64,000 nucleotides of DNA from Streptomyces griseus subsp. griseus (GTDB lineage Bacteria; Actinomycetota; Actinomycetes; Streptomycetales; Streptomycetaceae). Positions 18,752 to 26,194 of this stretch are shown piece after piece. Each line of letters opens with the position of its first letter. Position 1 is the first letter of the stretch. The stretch is from NCBI RefSeq assembly GCF_000720255.1, contig NZ_JOJE01000007.1, positions 62,001 through 126,000 of the forward strand, written 5' to 3'. A model generated the notes under the pieces. The model was not told where the DNA came from. It made no database searches and was given only the letters and a program-made list of their open reading frames with translations. The position numbers were made by a program, and so were the translations under genes.

Positions 18752-20818
18752 TCACCGCGTCGGACACCAAGTCGGGTCGGCCGGTCGCTCCCCCGTTCCA
18801 GCGACCGACCGACCCGCCCCCCCCGATTCCCCCGTGTCCCCCGATTCCCCCGTGCCCCCCGTGTCCCCCCCCGAGGCCCCCGTGCTCCCCCTGCCCTCAC
18901 TCTTAGGAGCGCGCTGCCCGCGTCCTGATACACCCGGGGAGCAGAAGTCGTCCAAGTCGCGGATTGACCCAGGTTTCCAAGAGCCAATTGGCCCCTGAGG
19001 CAGGTCACTTGGCGGCCTAGAGCCGTATGCGTGACGACGACGAAGAAGACCCCCACCACGCAGACCAGGCCCTTCGAGCCGGTCCTCACCCGCGCCGCGG
19101 ACGCCGAGACGACGAGCGACCCCAGCAGCGTGATGACCCTTTTCGCGGACTCGGGCAACACCGGCGGCCGCCTGACCAGTTACCGGTCGACGTTCGCCGA
19201 GGGAGCGGTCGGCGCGCCCGCCCATCTGCACACCAAGGCGTCCGAGCTGTTCTTCGTGATCGACGGACGGCTTCAGGTCCTGGTGGGCGAGGAGGTCACC
19301 GTCCTGGAGGCAGGCGACTTCCTCCTGGTGCCGCCGTACACCCCGCACGCCTTCGCCGCCGCGCCCGGCGCGACGGCCGACGCGCTGTTCGTCTTCACGC
19401 CGGGCGCCGACCGCTTCGACTATCTGCGGCTCCTCGGCCGGGTGATGCGCGGCGAGGCCGACCCGCAGGAGATCAAGGACTCCTCCGAGCGCTTCGACAA
19501 CCACTACGTCGACAGCCCCGCCTGGCGCGAGGTGCTCGCGGCGCGGGGCTGACGGGGTGAGGTGACCGACGTGAGGGCGCGGGGAACTGTGCGACCAGCC
19601 ACGCGCAACCGGCACCTGGCCGGTTGGCCAGTGCCGGCAGTGCCTTCGCGGCGCTCTCGACGGACTCCGCCGGCGCCGCCTCGGCGTGGCTTCGCGGCGC
19701 TCTCGACGGACTCCGCCGGCGCCGCCTCGGCGTGGCTGCGCCGGCAGCGCCTGCAGCAACGGCCCCGCCTCGATGTCCCGCTGCTGCGGAATCGACACCG
19801 GCCGCAGCGGCCGCGCCCCCGACACCACCGTGTAGTCCTGCCCCAGGAACGGCGGCACGACCTCCCCGGGGTCCTCACCCAGCGCCAACTGCACGGCCGC
19901 CCAGGGCGCGTTGATCCCACACAGGGACAGCTGGTGCAGCCCGCCCGCCGGGCGGGTGTTGACGTCCATCAGCACAGGCTCGTCGCCGAACATCCGGAAC
20001 TGGATGTTGGACAGGTAGTGCAGCCCGAACCCCTCGGCGATCCGCCGCGCCGGCTCCAGCCACCGCTCGTGCAGCGTGAAGCCACGACGACGGCCGTTCT
20101 TGGTGCGGCCGACGGCGAGACGGACGCGGTTGTCCGGCCCGGTGAGACAGTCGACGGACACCTCGGGCTGCTCGAGACGCGGCATCACCAGCCAGTCCAC
20201 CGGTTCCTCGGCCTGCCGCAGCGCCTCGACGACCGTGTCCAGCTGCACGTACGGGGTCGGGAACCCGTTGAGATGGGCGAGTGAGAAGGGGGCACGCGTG
20301 ATGACACGGAAACCCACCCCGCCGGCCCCGGACGCCGGCTTGAAGCACGCCTTGTAGCCGCCCTCCTCCAACTCCTCGACAGCGCTGAGGAGTTCGTCGG
20401 GGGTCCGCACCCGGTGCCAGGGCGGCACGGGCACGCCGATCGCCTGAACCGCCTCGTAGGCGATCACCTTGTCGTGGAAGACGGCCACGGCCTCCGGCGG
20501 CGGCGCCAGCAGCGCCGTGCCGACCGCCGCGAAGTCGGCGCGGTGCGCCACGATCGCCGCCTGGTGCAGCCGGGGCACGAACACGTCGATGCCGCGGCGC
20601 TGGCACTGGTCGAGGGCGAACTCGACGTACGCGGCCGGGGACAGGCCCTCCGGCTCCAGCTCGGCGGTGTCGGCGGCGGCCAGGACGGGGGAGTCGGCGT
20701 CGCCGTGCGTGGCATGGATCTCGACGGCCCGATCGCTGGGATTTCGCCGCAGCTGATCCATGAAGAACACGTTCTCCGCGTACGTGCGGTTGAGCCAGAC
20801 GCGTACGCGAGAGACCAT
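18752..20818 (-). CDS. ATP-grasp ligase-like protein; 3' end disrupted, frame runs on past the domain
   Basis: The recognisable protein covers about residues 1-358 (20818 down to ~19745). An N-terminal pre-ATP-grasp region is followed by the ATP-grasp fold with KACFKPASGAGGVGF, the acidic metal site NIQFRMFGDEPVLMDVNTRP, and a C-terminal GLHQLSLCGINAP. Such enzymes join a carboxylate to an amine or other nucleophile via an acyl-phosphate. Reading then enters a perfect 46-bp tandem duplication (19644-19735) and stays open to 18752, passing antisense through the cupin gene, so the last ~300 codons are very unlikely to be native. ATG 20818 has AAAGGCGG upstream. It is divergent from the metallophosphoesterase/PPTase operon. 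Confidence 0.65.
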   Translation of the reverse strand: MVSRVRVWLNRTYAENVFFMDQLRRNPSDRAVEIHATHGDADSPVLAAADTAELEPEGLSPAAYVEFALDQCQRRGIDVFVPRLHQAAIVAHRADFAAVGTALLAPPPEAVAVFHDKVIAYEAVQAIGVPVPPWHRVRTPDELLSAVEELEEGGYKACFKPASGAGGVGFRVITRAPFSLAHLNGFPTPYVQLDTVVEALRQAEEPVDWLVMPRLEQPEVSVDCLTGPDNRVRLAVGRTKNGRRRGFTLHERWLEPARRIAEGFGLHYLSNIQFRMFGDEPVLMDVNTRPAGGLHQLSLCGINAPWAAVQLALGEDPGEVVPPFLGQDYTVVSGARPLRPVSIPQQRDIEAGPLLQALPAQPRRGGAGGVRRERREATPRRRRRSPSRAPRRHCRHWPTGQVPVARGWSHSSPRPHVGHLTPSAPRREHLAPGGAVDVVVVEALGGVLDLLRVGLAAHHPAEEPQIVEAVGARREDEQRVGRRAGRGGEGVRGVRRHQEEVACLQDGDLLAHQDLKPSVDHEEQLGRLGVQMGGRADRSLGERRPVTGQAAAGVARVREKGHHAAGVARRLGVRGAGEDRLEGPGLRGGGLLRRRHAYGSRPPSDLPQGPIGSWKPGSIRDLDDFCSPGVSGRGQRAPKSEGRGSTGASGGDTGGTGESGDTGESGGAGRSVAGTGERPADPTWCPTR
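18774..18815. terminator. Long hairpin terminator after the fucosidase gene
   Basis: Arms 18774-18789 and 18800-18815 pair over 16 bp with one mismatch, separated by a 10-base loop. No T-run follows, as is common for Streptomyces terminators. It lies 40 bp after the fucosidase stop. Confidence 0.8.
18816..18892. repeat. C-rich / G-rich tandem tract, potential G-quadruplex
   Basis: The top strand is almost pure runs of four to eight C separated by gatt, gtgt or gtg, with an 18-bp unit (CCCCGATTCCCCCGTGTC) repeated at 18821 and 18839. The bottom strand therefore has many G4-G8 runs close together and could fold as a G-quadruplex. It has no coding potential and follows directly on the fucosidase terminator. 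The rest of the gap to 19030 shows only a GCCAATTGGC palindrome at 18983-18992. Confidence 0.8.
19031..19552 (+). CDS. Cupin-domain protein
   Basis: 173 residues with one cupin barrel: GAPAHLHTKASELFFVIDG (motif 1 with the metal-type HxH and Glu) and PYTPHAFAAAPG (motif 2). Function is unknown; related proteins are small-molecule-binding or quercetinase-like enzymes. The start is GTG 19031 with no clear ribosome-binding site, so it may be leaderless. The upstream region holds the G-rich tract and a GCCAATTGGC palindrome. It lies antisense to the run-on frame of the ATP-grasp gene, which supports the view that the run-on part is not real. Confidence 0.82.
   Translation: MTTTKKTPTTQTRPFEPVLTRAADAETTSDPSSVMTLFADSGNTGGRLTSYRSTFAEGAVGAPAHLHTKASELFFVIDGRLQVLVGEEVTVLEAGDFLLVPPYTPHAFAAAPGATADALFVFTPGADRFDYLRLLGRVMRGEADPQEIKDSSERFDNHYVDSPAWREVLAARG
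19575..19612. repeat. Streptomyces-type recurrent intergenic element (fragment)
   Basis: The words gggcgcggggaactgt and gcgaccagccacgcgcaacc resemble, from memory, a non-coding element scattered through Streptomyces genomes, and share wording with the element at 1256-1324. It lies between the cupin stop and the 46-bp duplication. Confidence 0.45.
19644..19735. repeat. Perfect 46-bp tandem duplication
   Basis: Bases 19644-19689 and 19690-19735 are identical. Because 46 is not a multiple of three, one extra copy shifts the leftward reading frame at the 3' end of the ATP-grasp gene. The GC-rich unit has no stop in that frame. It may be a recent replication-slippage event or an assembly artefact. 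Confidence 0.9.
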
Positions 20819-21060
20819 GCAGGCCGCCTTTCGGGGGTGTGCGGGCACGGCGAAGCGGGGCCGTGCCCGGCCAGGGTGTATGGAGGGACACCAAACCGCC
20901 CCTGTTGAAGGGGAGTGAACTCGGTGGTGTTGGGGGCGATCATACGGCTTCCCGGGGCCCCAGCGTGCAACGTGCGTGTTACGGATTTTCCGATCATGAC
21001 CACATTGGCCTGGTCGCAGGGGGGACGAGCCGATCAGAGCCGTGCGGATCCGAACCGATC

Positions 21061-21093
21061 CGGCACCGGTCCGGCACCGAAACGGCACCGGTC
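21061..21093. promoter_or_regulatory. Three direct repeats phased at 11 bp upstream of metallophosphoesterase gene
   Basis: CGGCACCG occurs at 21061, 21072 and 21083, exactly one helical turn apart, with alternating spacers gtc, aaa, gtc. Direct repeats at 11-bp phasing are the known binding pattern of SARP-type activators. They lie 80-110 bp upstream of GTG 21174 within the 355-bp divergent gap 20819-21173, which otherwise holds no gene I can support. Confidence 0.55.
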
Positions 21094-21173
21094 CCTGCCC
21101 GCGGGGCGCCCTTGCCCGGCGACCTCGAATGTGTTCTCGTGGACCCGATCGGGTGCGTGTGAGGGGGCGAGAG

Positions 21174-22034
21174 GTGACATCGACGGCCGGTGGTGCCGGA
21201 CAGCTGCTGGCCATCAGCGATCTGCACATCGGGTATCCCGAGAACCGCGCCCTGGTCGAGGCGATGCGCCCGGAGACGGACGACGACTGGCTCCTCGTGG
21301 CCGGCGACGTCTCGGAGAACGTGGCCGACATCTGCTGGGCGCTGAAGACGCTGGCGAGCCGCTTCCGTCAGGTCGTGTGGGCGCCGGGCAACCACGAACT
21401 GTGGACGCACCCCTCGGATCCGGTCGCGCTGCGCGGCGTCGCCCGCTACGAGCACCTGGTCTCCCGCTGCCGCGACCTTGGCGTGCTGACACCGGAGGAC
21501 CCGTACGCCGTCTGGGAGGGCCCCGGCGGCCCGGTGGCCGTCGCCCCGCTGTTCCTGCTCTACGACTACTCGTTCCTGCCGCCCGGCTGCACGACCAAGG
21601 AGGAGGGGCTGGCGTACGCGCACGAGACCGGGATCGTCTGCAACGACGAGTACCTGCTCCACCCCGACCCCTACCCGACGCGCGAGGAATGGTGCCGGGC
21701 GCGGGTCGCCGAGACCGAACGCCGGCTCGCCGCGCTGCCGGACGGCCTGCCCGTCGTCCCGGTCAACCACTACCCCCTGGACCGCCACCCCACCGACGTC
21801 CTGTGGCATCCCGAGTTCGCCATGTGGTGCGGCACCCGCCTGACCGCCGACTGGCACCGCCGCTTCCGCGTCGCCACCATGGTCTACGGCCATCTGCACA
21901 TCCCGCGGACCACCTGGCACGAGGGTGTCCGCTTCGAGGAGGTGTCGGTGGGCTACCCGCGCGAGTGGCGGGGGCGCTCACAGCCCCCGGGGCGACTGCG
22001 CCGCATCCTGCCGAGCGAGGACGTGGAGCGATGA
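21174..22034 (+). CDS. Cytoplasmic metallophosphoesterase
   Basis: 286 residues of the calcineurin-like fold: ISDLHIGYPENR (D-x-H), VAGDVSEN (GD), APGNHELW (GNHE), PVNHYPLD and MVYGHLHIPRT (GHxH), giving a complete dinuclear-metal site. No signal peptide is seen. GTG 21174 follows AGGGGGCGAGAG. The stop overlaps the phosphopantetheinyl transferase start as ATGA. The coupling suggests that the esterase and the transferase act together; hydrolysis of a phosphopantetheine or CoA-type phosphodiester is one inference, but the substrate is not known. Confidence 0.88.
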   Translation: MTSTAGGAGQLLAISDLHIGYPENRALVEAMRPETDDDWLLVAGDVSENVADICWALKTLASRFRQVVWAPGNHELWTHPSDPVALRGVARYEHLVSRCRDLGVLTPEDPYAVWEGPGGPVAVAPLFLLYDYSFLPPGCTTKEEGLAYAHETGIVCNDEYLLHPDPYPTREEWCRARVAETERRLAALPDGLPVVPVNHYPLDRHPTDVLWHPEFAMWCGTRLTADWHRRFRVATMVYGHLHIPRTTWHEGVRFEEVSVGYPREWRGRSQPPGRLRRILPSEDVER

Positions 22035-22723
22035 TCGAGGAACTGCTGCCGCCGTCGGTGGTCGCCGTGGAGGCGTATGGCGACGAGGGGGCCGAGGACG
22101 CCGAGGGCGGCCTGTATCCGCAGGAGGCGGCGTTGGTGGCGCGGGCCGTCGCCAAGCGGCGCCGGGAGTTCGCCGTCGTCCGCTCCTGCGCCCGTCGCGC
22201 CATGGAGAAGCTCGGGGTGCCGCAGCAGCCCGTCCTGCCGGGGGAGCGGGGCGCCCCGCGCTGGCCGGACGGACTGGTCGGCAGCATGACCCACTGCGAC
22301 GGCTACGGCGCCGCCACTCTGGCCCGCGCCACCGACCTCGCCTCCCTCGGCATCGACGCGGAACCCCACCAGGCGCTGCCCGAGGGCGTCCTGGCAGCCG
22401 TCTCCCTGCCGACGGAGGCGGAGCGGCTGGGACGCCTGTCCGCGGACCGGCCGGAGATCCACTGGGACCGGCTCCTGTTCAGCGCCAAGGAGGCCGTCTA
22501 CAAGGCGTGGTTCCCCCTCACCGGCCTGTGGCTGGAGTTCACCGAGGCCGAACTCGATTTCCGCGCCGAGCCCGTCGACCGCCTCCGCGGAACCTTCCGG
22601 GCCCGGCTCCTCGTCCCCGGCCCCGTGGTCGACGGCCACCGCCTCGACCACTTCGAGGGCCGGTGGACGGTCCAACGGGGCCTGATGGCCACGGCGGTGG
22701 CGGTTCCCCCCGCCCGCCGCTAG
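22031..22723 (+). CDS. 4'-phosphopantetheinyl transferase, Sfp/EntD type
   Basis: 230 residues. Sfp-type enzymes move phosphopantetheine from CoA to a carrier-protein serine. The motifs GSMTHCDGYGAATLA, SLGIDAEPH (Mg-binding Asp/Glu) and FSAKEAVYKAW are all present. No carrier protein, polyketide or peptide synthetase lies in the window, so it either serves distant synthetases or a carrier linked to the divergent ATP-grasp enzyme. It overlaps the metallophosphoesterase gene by 4 bp. Confidence 0.92.
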   Translation: MIEELLPPSVVAVEAYGDEGAEDAEGGLYPQEAALVARAVAKRRREFAVVRSCARRAMEKLGVPQQPVLPGERGAPRWPDGLVGSMTHCDGYGAATLARATDLASLGIDAEPHQALPEGVLAAVSLPTEAERLGRLSADRPEIHWDRLLFSAKEAVYKAWFPLTGLWLEFTEAELDFRAEPVDRLRGTFRARLLVPGPVVDGHRLDHFEGRWTVQRGLMATAVAVPPARR

Positions 22724-22746
22724 CCACCGGCCCCGCAAAGTCGCCG

Positions 22747-22980
22747 TCAGCCCTCCGGGCACCACCCCTGCAGCAGCCGGAAGAACGCCTCCTCGTTGCC
22801 CGCGAGCCCCGCCTCGGCCAGTGCCCGCTCCGCCTCGGCGAGCACTGTGGGCGGAACGACGGGTGGTCGCGGGCAGTCCGGCGGGCCGGACGCGTCGAAA
22901 GCGGCCCGCACCGTGTGCAGCAGCCTCAGATAGGCCTGTACGGCGGTGCGCTCACGGTCGGTCAGTACGGCAGTGCGCAT
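22747..22980 (-). CDS. Small hypothetical protein, 77 aa
   Basis: I do not recognise a family. The protein is mostly alpha-helical (RTAVQAYLRLLHTVRAAFDA and LAEAERALAEAGLAGNEEAF) with a proline-rich middle and ends QGWCPEG. ATG 22980 follows GAGAGGCG. It converges on the PPTase gene with a 23-bp gap and follows the XRE/ImmA-like pair after 227 bp that hold nothing I can name. It could be the third gene of that group. Confidence 0.6.
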   Translation of the reverse strand: MRTAVLTDRERTAVQAYLRLLHTVRAAFDASGPPDCPRPPVVPPTVLAEAERALAEAGLAGNEEAFFRLLQGWCPEG

Positions 22981-23207
22981 CGGTCGCCTCTCCCCGTGTC
23001 GTCTCCCACGCGCCCACGGGCGCGTACGCCCCCGTACGGTGGCGCACCCCCAGCTTGCCGCCCACCACTGACAATCGGGTCCCGCACCGCCTCCGTTCGC
23101 CCGCTCAGCGGACGGGAGACTTCCTCGCGCCACGCGGCGGACCAGGGGTTACGCGCCGAAGCGCGGGGTTCTCGCGCGCGGGACCGGAGCCGACCGGGCA
23201 GGCGCGG

Positions 23208-23750
23208 CTACGCCCCCAGATACCCGAGGGACGCCTCGATCCGCCCCGCCAGGCCGTCCCGCTGCAGCGGCCCCCGCACCGACGACCCCGCCAGCCATCC
23301 CCGGCACTTGCTGGCGAGCAACAGGCCGAAGTTCTCCGCCTCCCGCTCCTCCGTGAGGTCGAAGTGGGTGCGGGCGGCGACCTTGAGGACGGTGGGACCG
23401 AGGTCGGCGCCTTCCTGGAGGAGGCGGGCCGCGACCCTGGCGCCCTCGACGTGGTGGCCCCGGTGGCCGGCCTGCATGTGCCACAGCTCGTGGCCGAGGA
23501 TCACCAACTGGTGGTCGGGCGCGGTGCGCTCCTCAACGACGACCAGGTCCTGCTCGGCCATGTCGACCCACAGCCCGCTGGCGGTGCCGGGCGGGAAGGC
23601 GGCCGTACGGAAGTGGACGGGGCGGCCGCGGCGCCGGCTCATCGCGCCGCACAGCGCCCCGTACAGGTCGGCGGGCGGAGCCGGGGCCGGGACGGTCAGC
23701 TCCGACACCAACTCGCCGCACAGACGACGCATTTCCCTACCGATGGCCAC
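23208..23750 (-). CDS. ImmA/IrrE-like putative metallopeptidase, toxin-like partner of XRE regulator
   Basis: 180 residues with the zinc-peptidase motif HELWH at residues 87-91. A further acidic residue is in LTEEREAENFG, as in ImmA/IrrE proteins, which cleave or inactivate a partner regulator. GTG 23750 follows GGGGGGAAC and lies 14 bp after the stop of the XRE gene, so the two form an operon. In Streptomyces such pairs are common; targets are mostly unknown. Confidence 0.82.
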   Translation of the reverse strand: MAIGREMRRLCGELVSELTVPAPAPPADLYGALCGAMSRRRGRPVHFRTAAFPPGTASGLWVDMAEQDLVVVEERTAPDHQLVILGHELWHMQAGHRGHHVEGARVAARLLQEGADLGPTVLKVAARTHFDLTEEREAENFGLLLASKCRGWLAGSSVRGPLQRDGLAGRIEASLGYLGA

Positions 23751-23764
23751 AGTTCCCCCCCGGC

Positions 23765-24421
23765 TCACGACTCGGGCCGCTTGACGCTCTCCAGGAGCAT
23801 GTCCAGCCACTCGGCGACCTTGTCGCGGTGCTGGTCGGTGGGCAGTTGCGCGGCCCGCCAGGCGATTCCGCGCACCCCGTGGTCCTGCAGCAGCCGCTCC
23901 AGGGGGTCCGCGGCGGCCGCGGCCGCCTCCCGTTCACGGTCGGCGAGTTTCTGCAGCAGTTCCTGCTCGGTGCGCTGAAGGGCACCCGCGAGCGCCTCGG
24001 GGTCCTCGGCGGTGAGGAATCCGGCGTGCACGCGGAAGAAGCGCTGGAGCGCGTCACAGTGCTCCATGGTGGGCCGTCGGTCGCCGTTGAGGAGGGCGCC
24101 GGCCTGCTGCCGGGACATGCCCGCGCCGTCGGCGATCTCCTGCTGGGTGTACTTGCGCCCGTTGGGCTTGAGCCGGGTCCGGCGCAGCAGGTCGAGGCGT
24201 TGCAGGAAGCGGGCCTGCACATCGGGCTCGCCCTCGGGCCGTCCGCTCAGCAGCGCCCTGACGACGGGCTCGGGCACGCCGCAGGCCACCGAGAGGCGGC
24301 CGGTGTCGAAGACCTCCGCGTGCGTGACGCCGAGCCGGTCGGCCAGTGCCGTGACACGGGCGACGACGGCGGACAGCGACACCGTCGCCGTGGCGCCCGG
24401 GACCTCGTAGCCATCCGTCAC
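23765..24421 (-). CDS. XRE-family transcriptional regulator
   Basis: 218 residues with a helix-turn-helix at about 91-114 (YTQQEIADGAGMSRQQAGAL, then NG) and an extra helical N-terminal part that resembles a second, degenerate HTH. The C-terminal region is helical. GTG 24421 with AGGAGA upstream is preferred over the longer frame to 24529. It forms an operon with the ImmA-like gene and is divergent from a stand-alone ligand-binding protein. It probably controls its own promoter, where an inverted repeat is seen. Confidence 0.85.
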   Translation of the reverse strand: MTDGYEVPGATATVSLSAVVARVTALADRLGVTHAEVFDTGRLSVACGVPEPVVRALLSGRPEGEPDVQARFLQRLDLLRRTRLKPNGRKYTQQEIADGAGMSRQQAGALLNGDRRPTMEHCDALQRFFRVHAGFLTAEDPEALAGALQRTEQELLQKLADREREAAAAAADPLERLLQDHGVRGIAWRAAQLPTDQHRDKVAEWLDMLLESVKRPES

Positions 24422-24554
24422 CGACAGGTCTCCTACGTCTCTCCCAGCCCCCTCACGGGCAGGGGCGTGCGCCGTGAACTGACCGGAGAGTAGCGGGTGG
24501 TTCGAACTCACATCCAGGTCTCGCCACAACTGTGGCCAATTTCAGCCGTCAACC

Positions 24555-24604
24555 GGCATGGAATGCCACGATAGTTGACACGGCTTGTCTCGGGGCCGCA
24601 GGAT
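24555..24604 (+). promoter_or_regulatory. Promoter and inverted repeat between XRE gene and MmyB-like gene
   Basis: A -35-like TTGACA (24575-24580) and a -10-like CAGGAT (24599-24604) are 18 bp apart and point towards the MmyB-like gene. Just upstream lies a perfect GGCAT-GGA-ATGCC inverted repeat (24555-24567), a candidate operator for the divergent XRE regulator. Confidence 0.5.
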
Positions 24605-24650
24605 CGGGGCGCCGCGTAAGGCCGCATCAGGCAAGAGGGGTGACCTCCCG

Positions 24651-25322
24651 ATGGCGTATCAGGCAGGAGGGCAGCGGCCGGCACCGCGGCCCGTCCCCGA
24701 GAATCCCGAGGCCCAGGCCTACCTCCAGGACTACGCAACGCTTCTGGAAGCCGTCCCCTTCCCTTCCGTCGTGCTCGACCACCGCTGGGACGTCGTCGTG
24801 GCCAACACCGCTTTCGCGTCACTCTTCCGCGGGGTGAGCTCGCATCCGACGGCCATGCCGGGCGACAACTTCCTCCGGTTCGTGCTGTTCCACCCGGACG
24901 CGGCCACCGTCCTCGGGGAGCACGAGTCGAGCTGGTGCCTGCCGATGCTGGCGCACTTCGCGGACGCGGTGGAGCGGCACGGCCACGACCATGGGCTCCA
25001 GTCCATCCGCCGGGAGATCGCCCAGGATCCGATCATGGAGGCCGCCTACCGGCAGGGCCTGCCGCACTGGATCCGCGCGGTCGGCGAGGGAGCCGTCGAA
25101 CCGGACGGCGCGGTCCGTCCCGTACTGCACCCGGATCCGCGCTGGGGCGCCACCGACTGCCGCATCGTCGACGAGACACCCAGGACCCTGCGGGAGATGG
25201 ACTACACCCGGCTCACCATGGTCCTGCGCGAGCCCCGCAGGCCCCCACCCGCACCGCGCGGACCCCGACGGGCCCGCCGGGCCGCGGGGCACCTCTGCGT
25301 GGTCCCCGAACCCCAGGCCTGA
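24651..25322 (+). CDS. Stand-alone MmyB-type ligand-binding domain protein (PAS-like), no HTH
   Basis: 223 residues that match the C-terminal sensor half of MmyB-type XRE regulators: FPSVVLDHRWDVVVANTAFA, DNFLRFVLFHPDA and a tail with DYTRLTMVLREP. The usual N-terminal helix-turn-helix is absent; ATG 24651 is the natural start after a GAGGGG site. Because an XRE gene lies divergently next door, the DNA-binding and sensing functions may be split over two proteins here. The C-terminal 25 residues are rich in Pro and Arg. Confidence 0.75.
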   Translation: MAYQAGGQRPAPRPVPENPEAQAYLQDYATLLEAVPFPSVVLDHRWDVVVANTAFASLFRGVSSHPTAMPGDNFLRFVLFHPDAATVLGEHESSWCLPMLAHFADAVERHGHDHGLQSIRREIAQDPIMEAAYRQGLPHWIRAVGEGAVEPDGAVRPVLHPDPRWGATDCRIVDETPRTLREMDYTRLTMVLREPRRPPPAPRGPRRARRAAGHLCVVPEPQA

Positions 25323-25329
25323 CCGGGCA

Positions 25330-25354
25330 CCGTCGGCGTTCAGGTCGCCGACGG
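25330..25354. terminator. Bidirectional terminator between convergent genes
   Basis: A perfect 9-bp stem, CCGTCGGCG and CGCCGACGG with a 7-base loop, lies between the MmyB-like gene (+) and the ABC ATPase gene (-), overlapping the end of the latter. Confidence 0.75.
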
Positions 25355-26194
25355 CGCCTGGTCGGCGGGAGCATCCGTGTCCTTCTCGACGGCGCCCCGG
25401 GGGCCCGGCTCCGCGCTCCGCTTCGCCGCCTGGATCTGCCGGTACACCCGGGTCCGCAGCTCGGCGAAGCGCGGCTCCACCCGGGTGGTCAACTGGTCGC
25501 GAGGGTCCGGGAGATCGACCTTCAGCTCCTCCCGGACCACCGTCGGGGACGCGGACAGGACGACCACCCGCTCACCGAGGTAGACGGCCTCGTCGATGTC
25601 GTGGGTGACGAACAGGATCGTGATCCCGCGCTGCCGCCACAGCCCCCGGACCAGGTCCTCCAGGTCCGCGCGGGTCTGCGCGTCCACCGCCGCGAACGGC
25701 TCGTCCATCAGCAGCACGTCCGGTTCGTACGCCAACGCCCGTGCGATGGCGACGCGTTGCTGCATGCCGCCGGAGAGCTGCCACGGGTAGGCCCCGGAGG
25801 CGTCCGAGAGGCCGACCGAGCGCAGCGCGCCGGCGACCAGCTCCCGTCGCCGGGACCGGGGCAACCCCTTCTGCCGAAGCGGGAGTTCCACGTTCTCGCC
25901 CACCCGCATCCACGGGAACAGGCTGCGCCCGTACTCCTGGAACACGAACGCCAGGCCCGGCGGCGGCCCCGTCACCCGTCGCCCCCGCAACAGCACCTCG
26001 CCCGCGGTCGGTGCCAGCAGACCGCCGACGCACTTCAGCAGGGTCGTCTTGCCGCACCCCGACGGGCCGACGAGACAGACCAGTTCACCGGCCCCGACCG
26101 TGAAGGTCAGGTCGCGCACCGCCTCCACGTGCCGCCCGGAGGCCTCGTACACCTTCCGCAGACCGCGTACATCGAGCATCTCCCGCCCCTTCAC
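25340..26194 (-). CDS. ABC transporter ATPase, SsuB/TauB type
   Basis: 284 residues. Walker A is GPSGCGKTTLL, the signature LSGGMQQRVAIARAL, Walker B VLLMDEPFAAVD and the H-loop FVTHDIDEAV. It powers import by the two adjacent permeases. GTG 26194 gives a GTGA overlap with the upstream permease gene; ATG 26179 is the alternative start but has its purine-rich stretch directly abutting it. It is the last gene of the operon SBP-permease-permease-ATPase. Confidence 0.93.
   Translation of the reverse strand: MKGREMLDVRGLRKVYEASGRHVEAVRDLTFTVGAGELVCLVGPSGCGKTTLLKCVGGLLAPTAGEVLLRGRRVTGPPPGLAFVFQEYGRSLFPWMRVGENVELPLRQKGLPRSRRRELVAGALRSVGLSDASGAYPWQLSGGMQQRVAIARALAYEPDVLLMDEPFAAVDAQTRADLEDLVRGLWRQRGITILFVTHDIDEAVYLGERVVVLSASPTVVREELKVDLPDPRDQLTTRVEPRFAELRTRVYRQIQAAKRSAEPGPRGAVEKDTDAPADQAPSAT

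Noticed and set aside
18754..19740. C-terminal ~300 codons of the run-on ATP-grasp frame
   Set aside because: They cross a 46-bp duplication and an antisense cupin gene with good motifs, and their translation is Arg/Pro-rich, so they are not taken as native protein.
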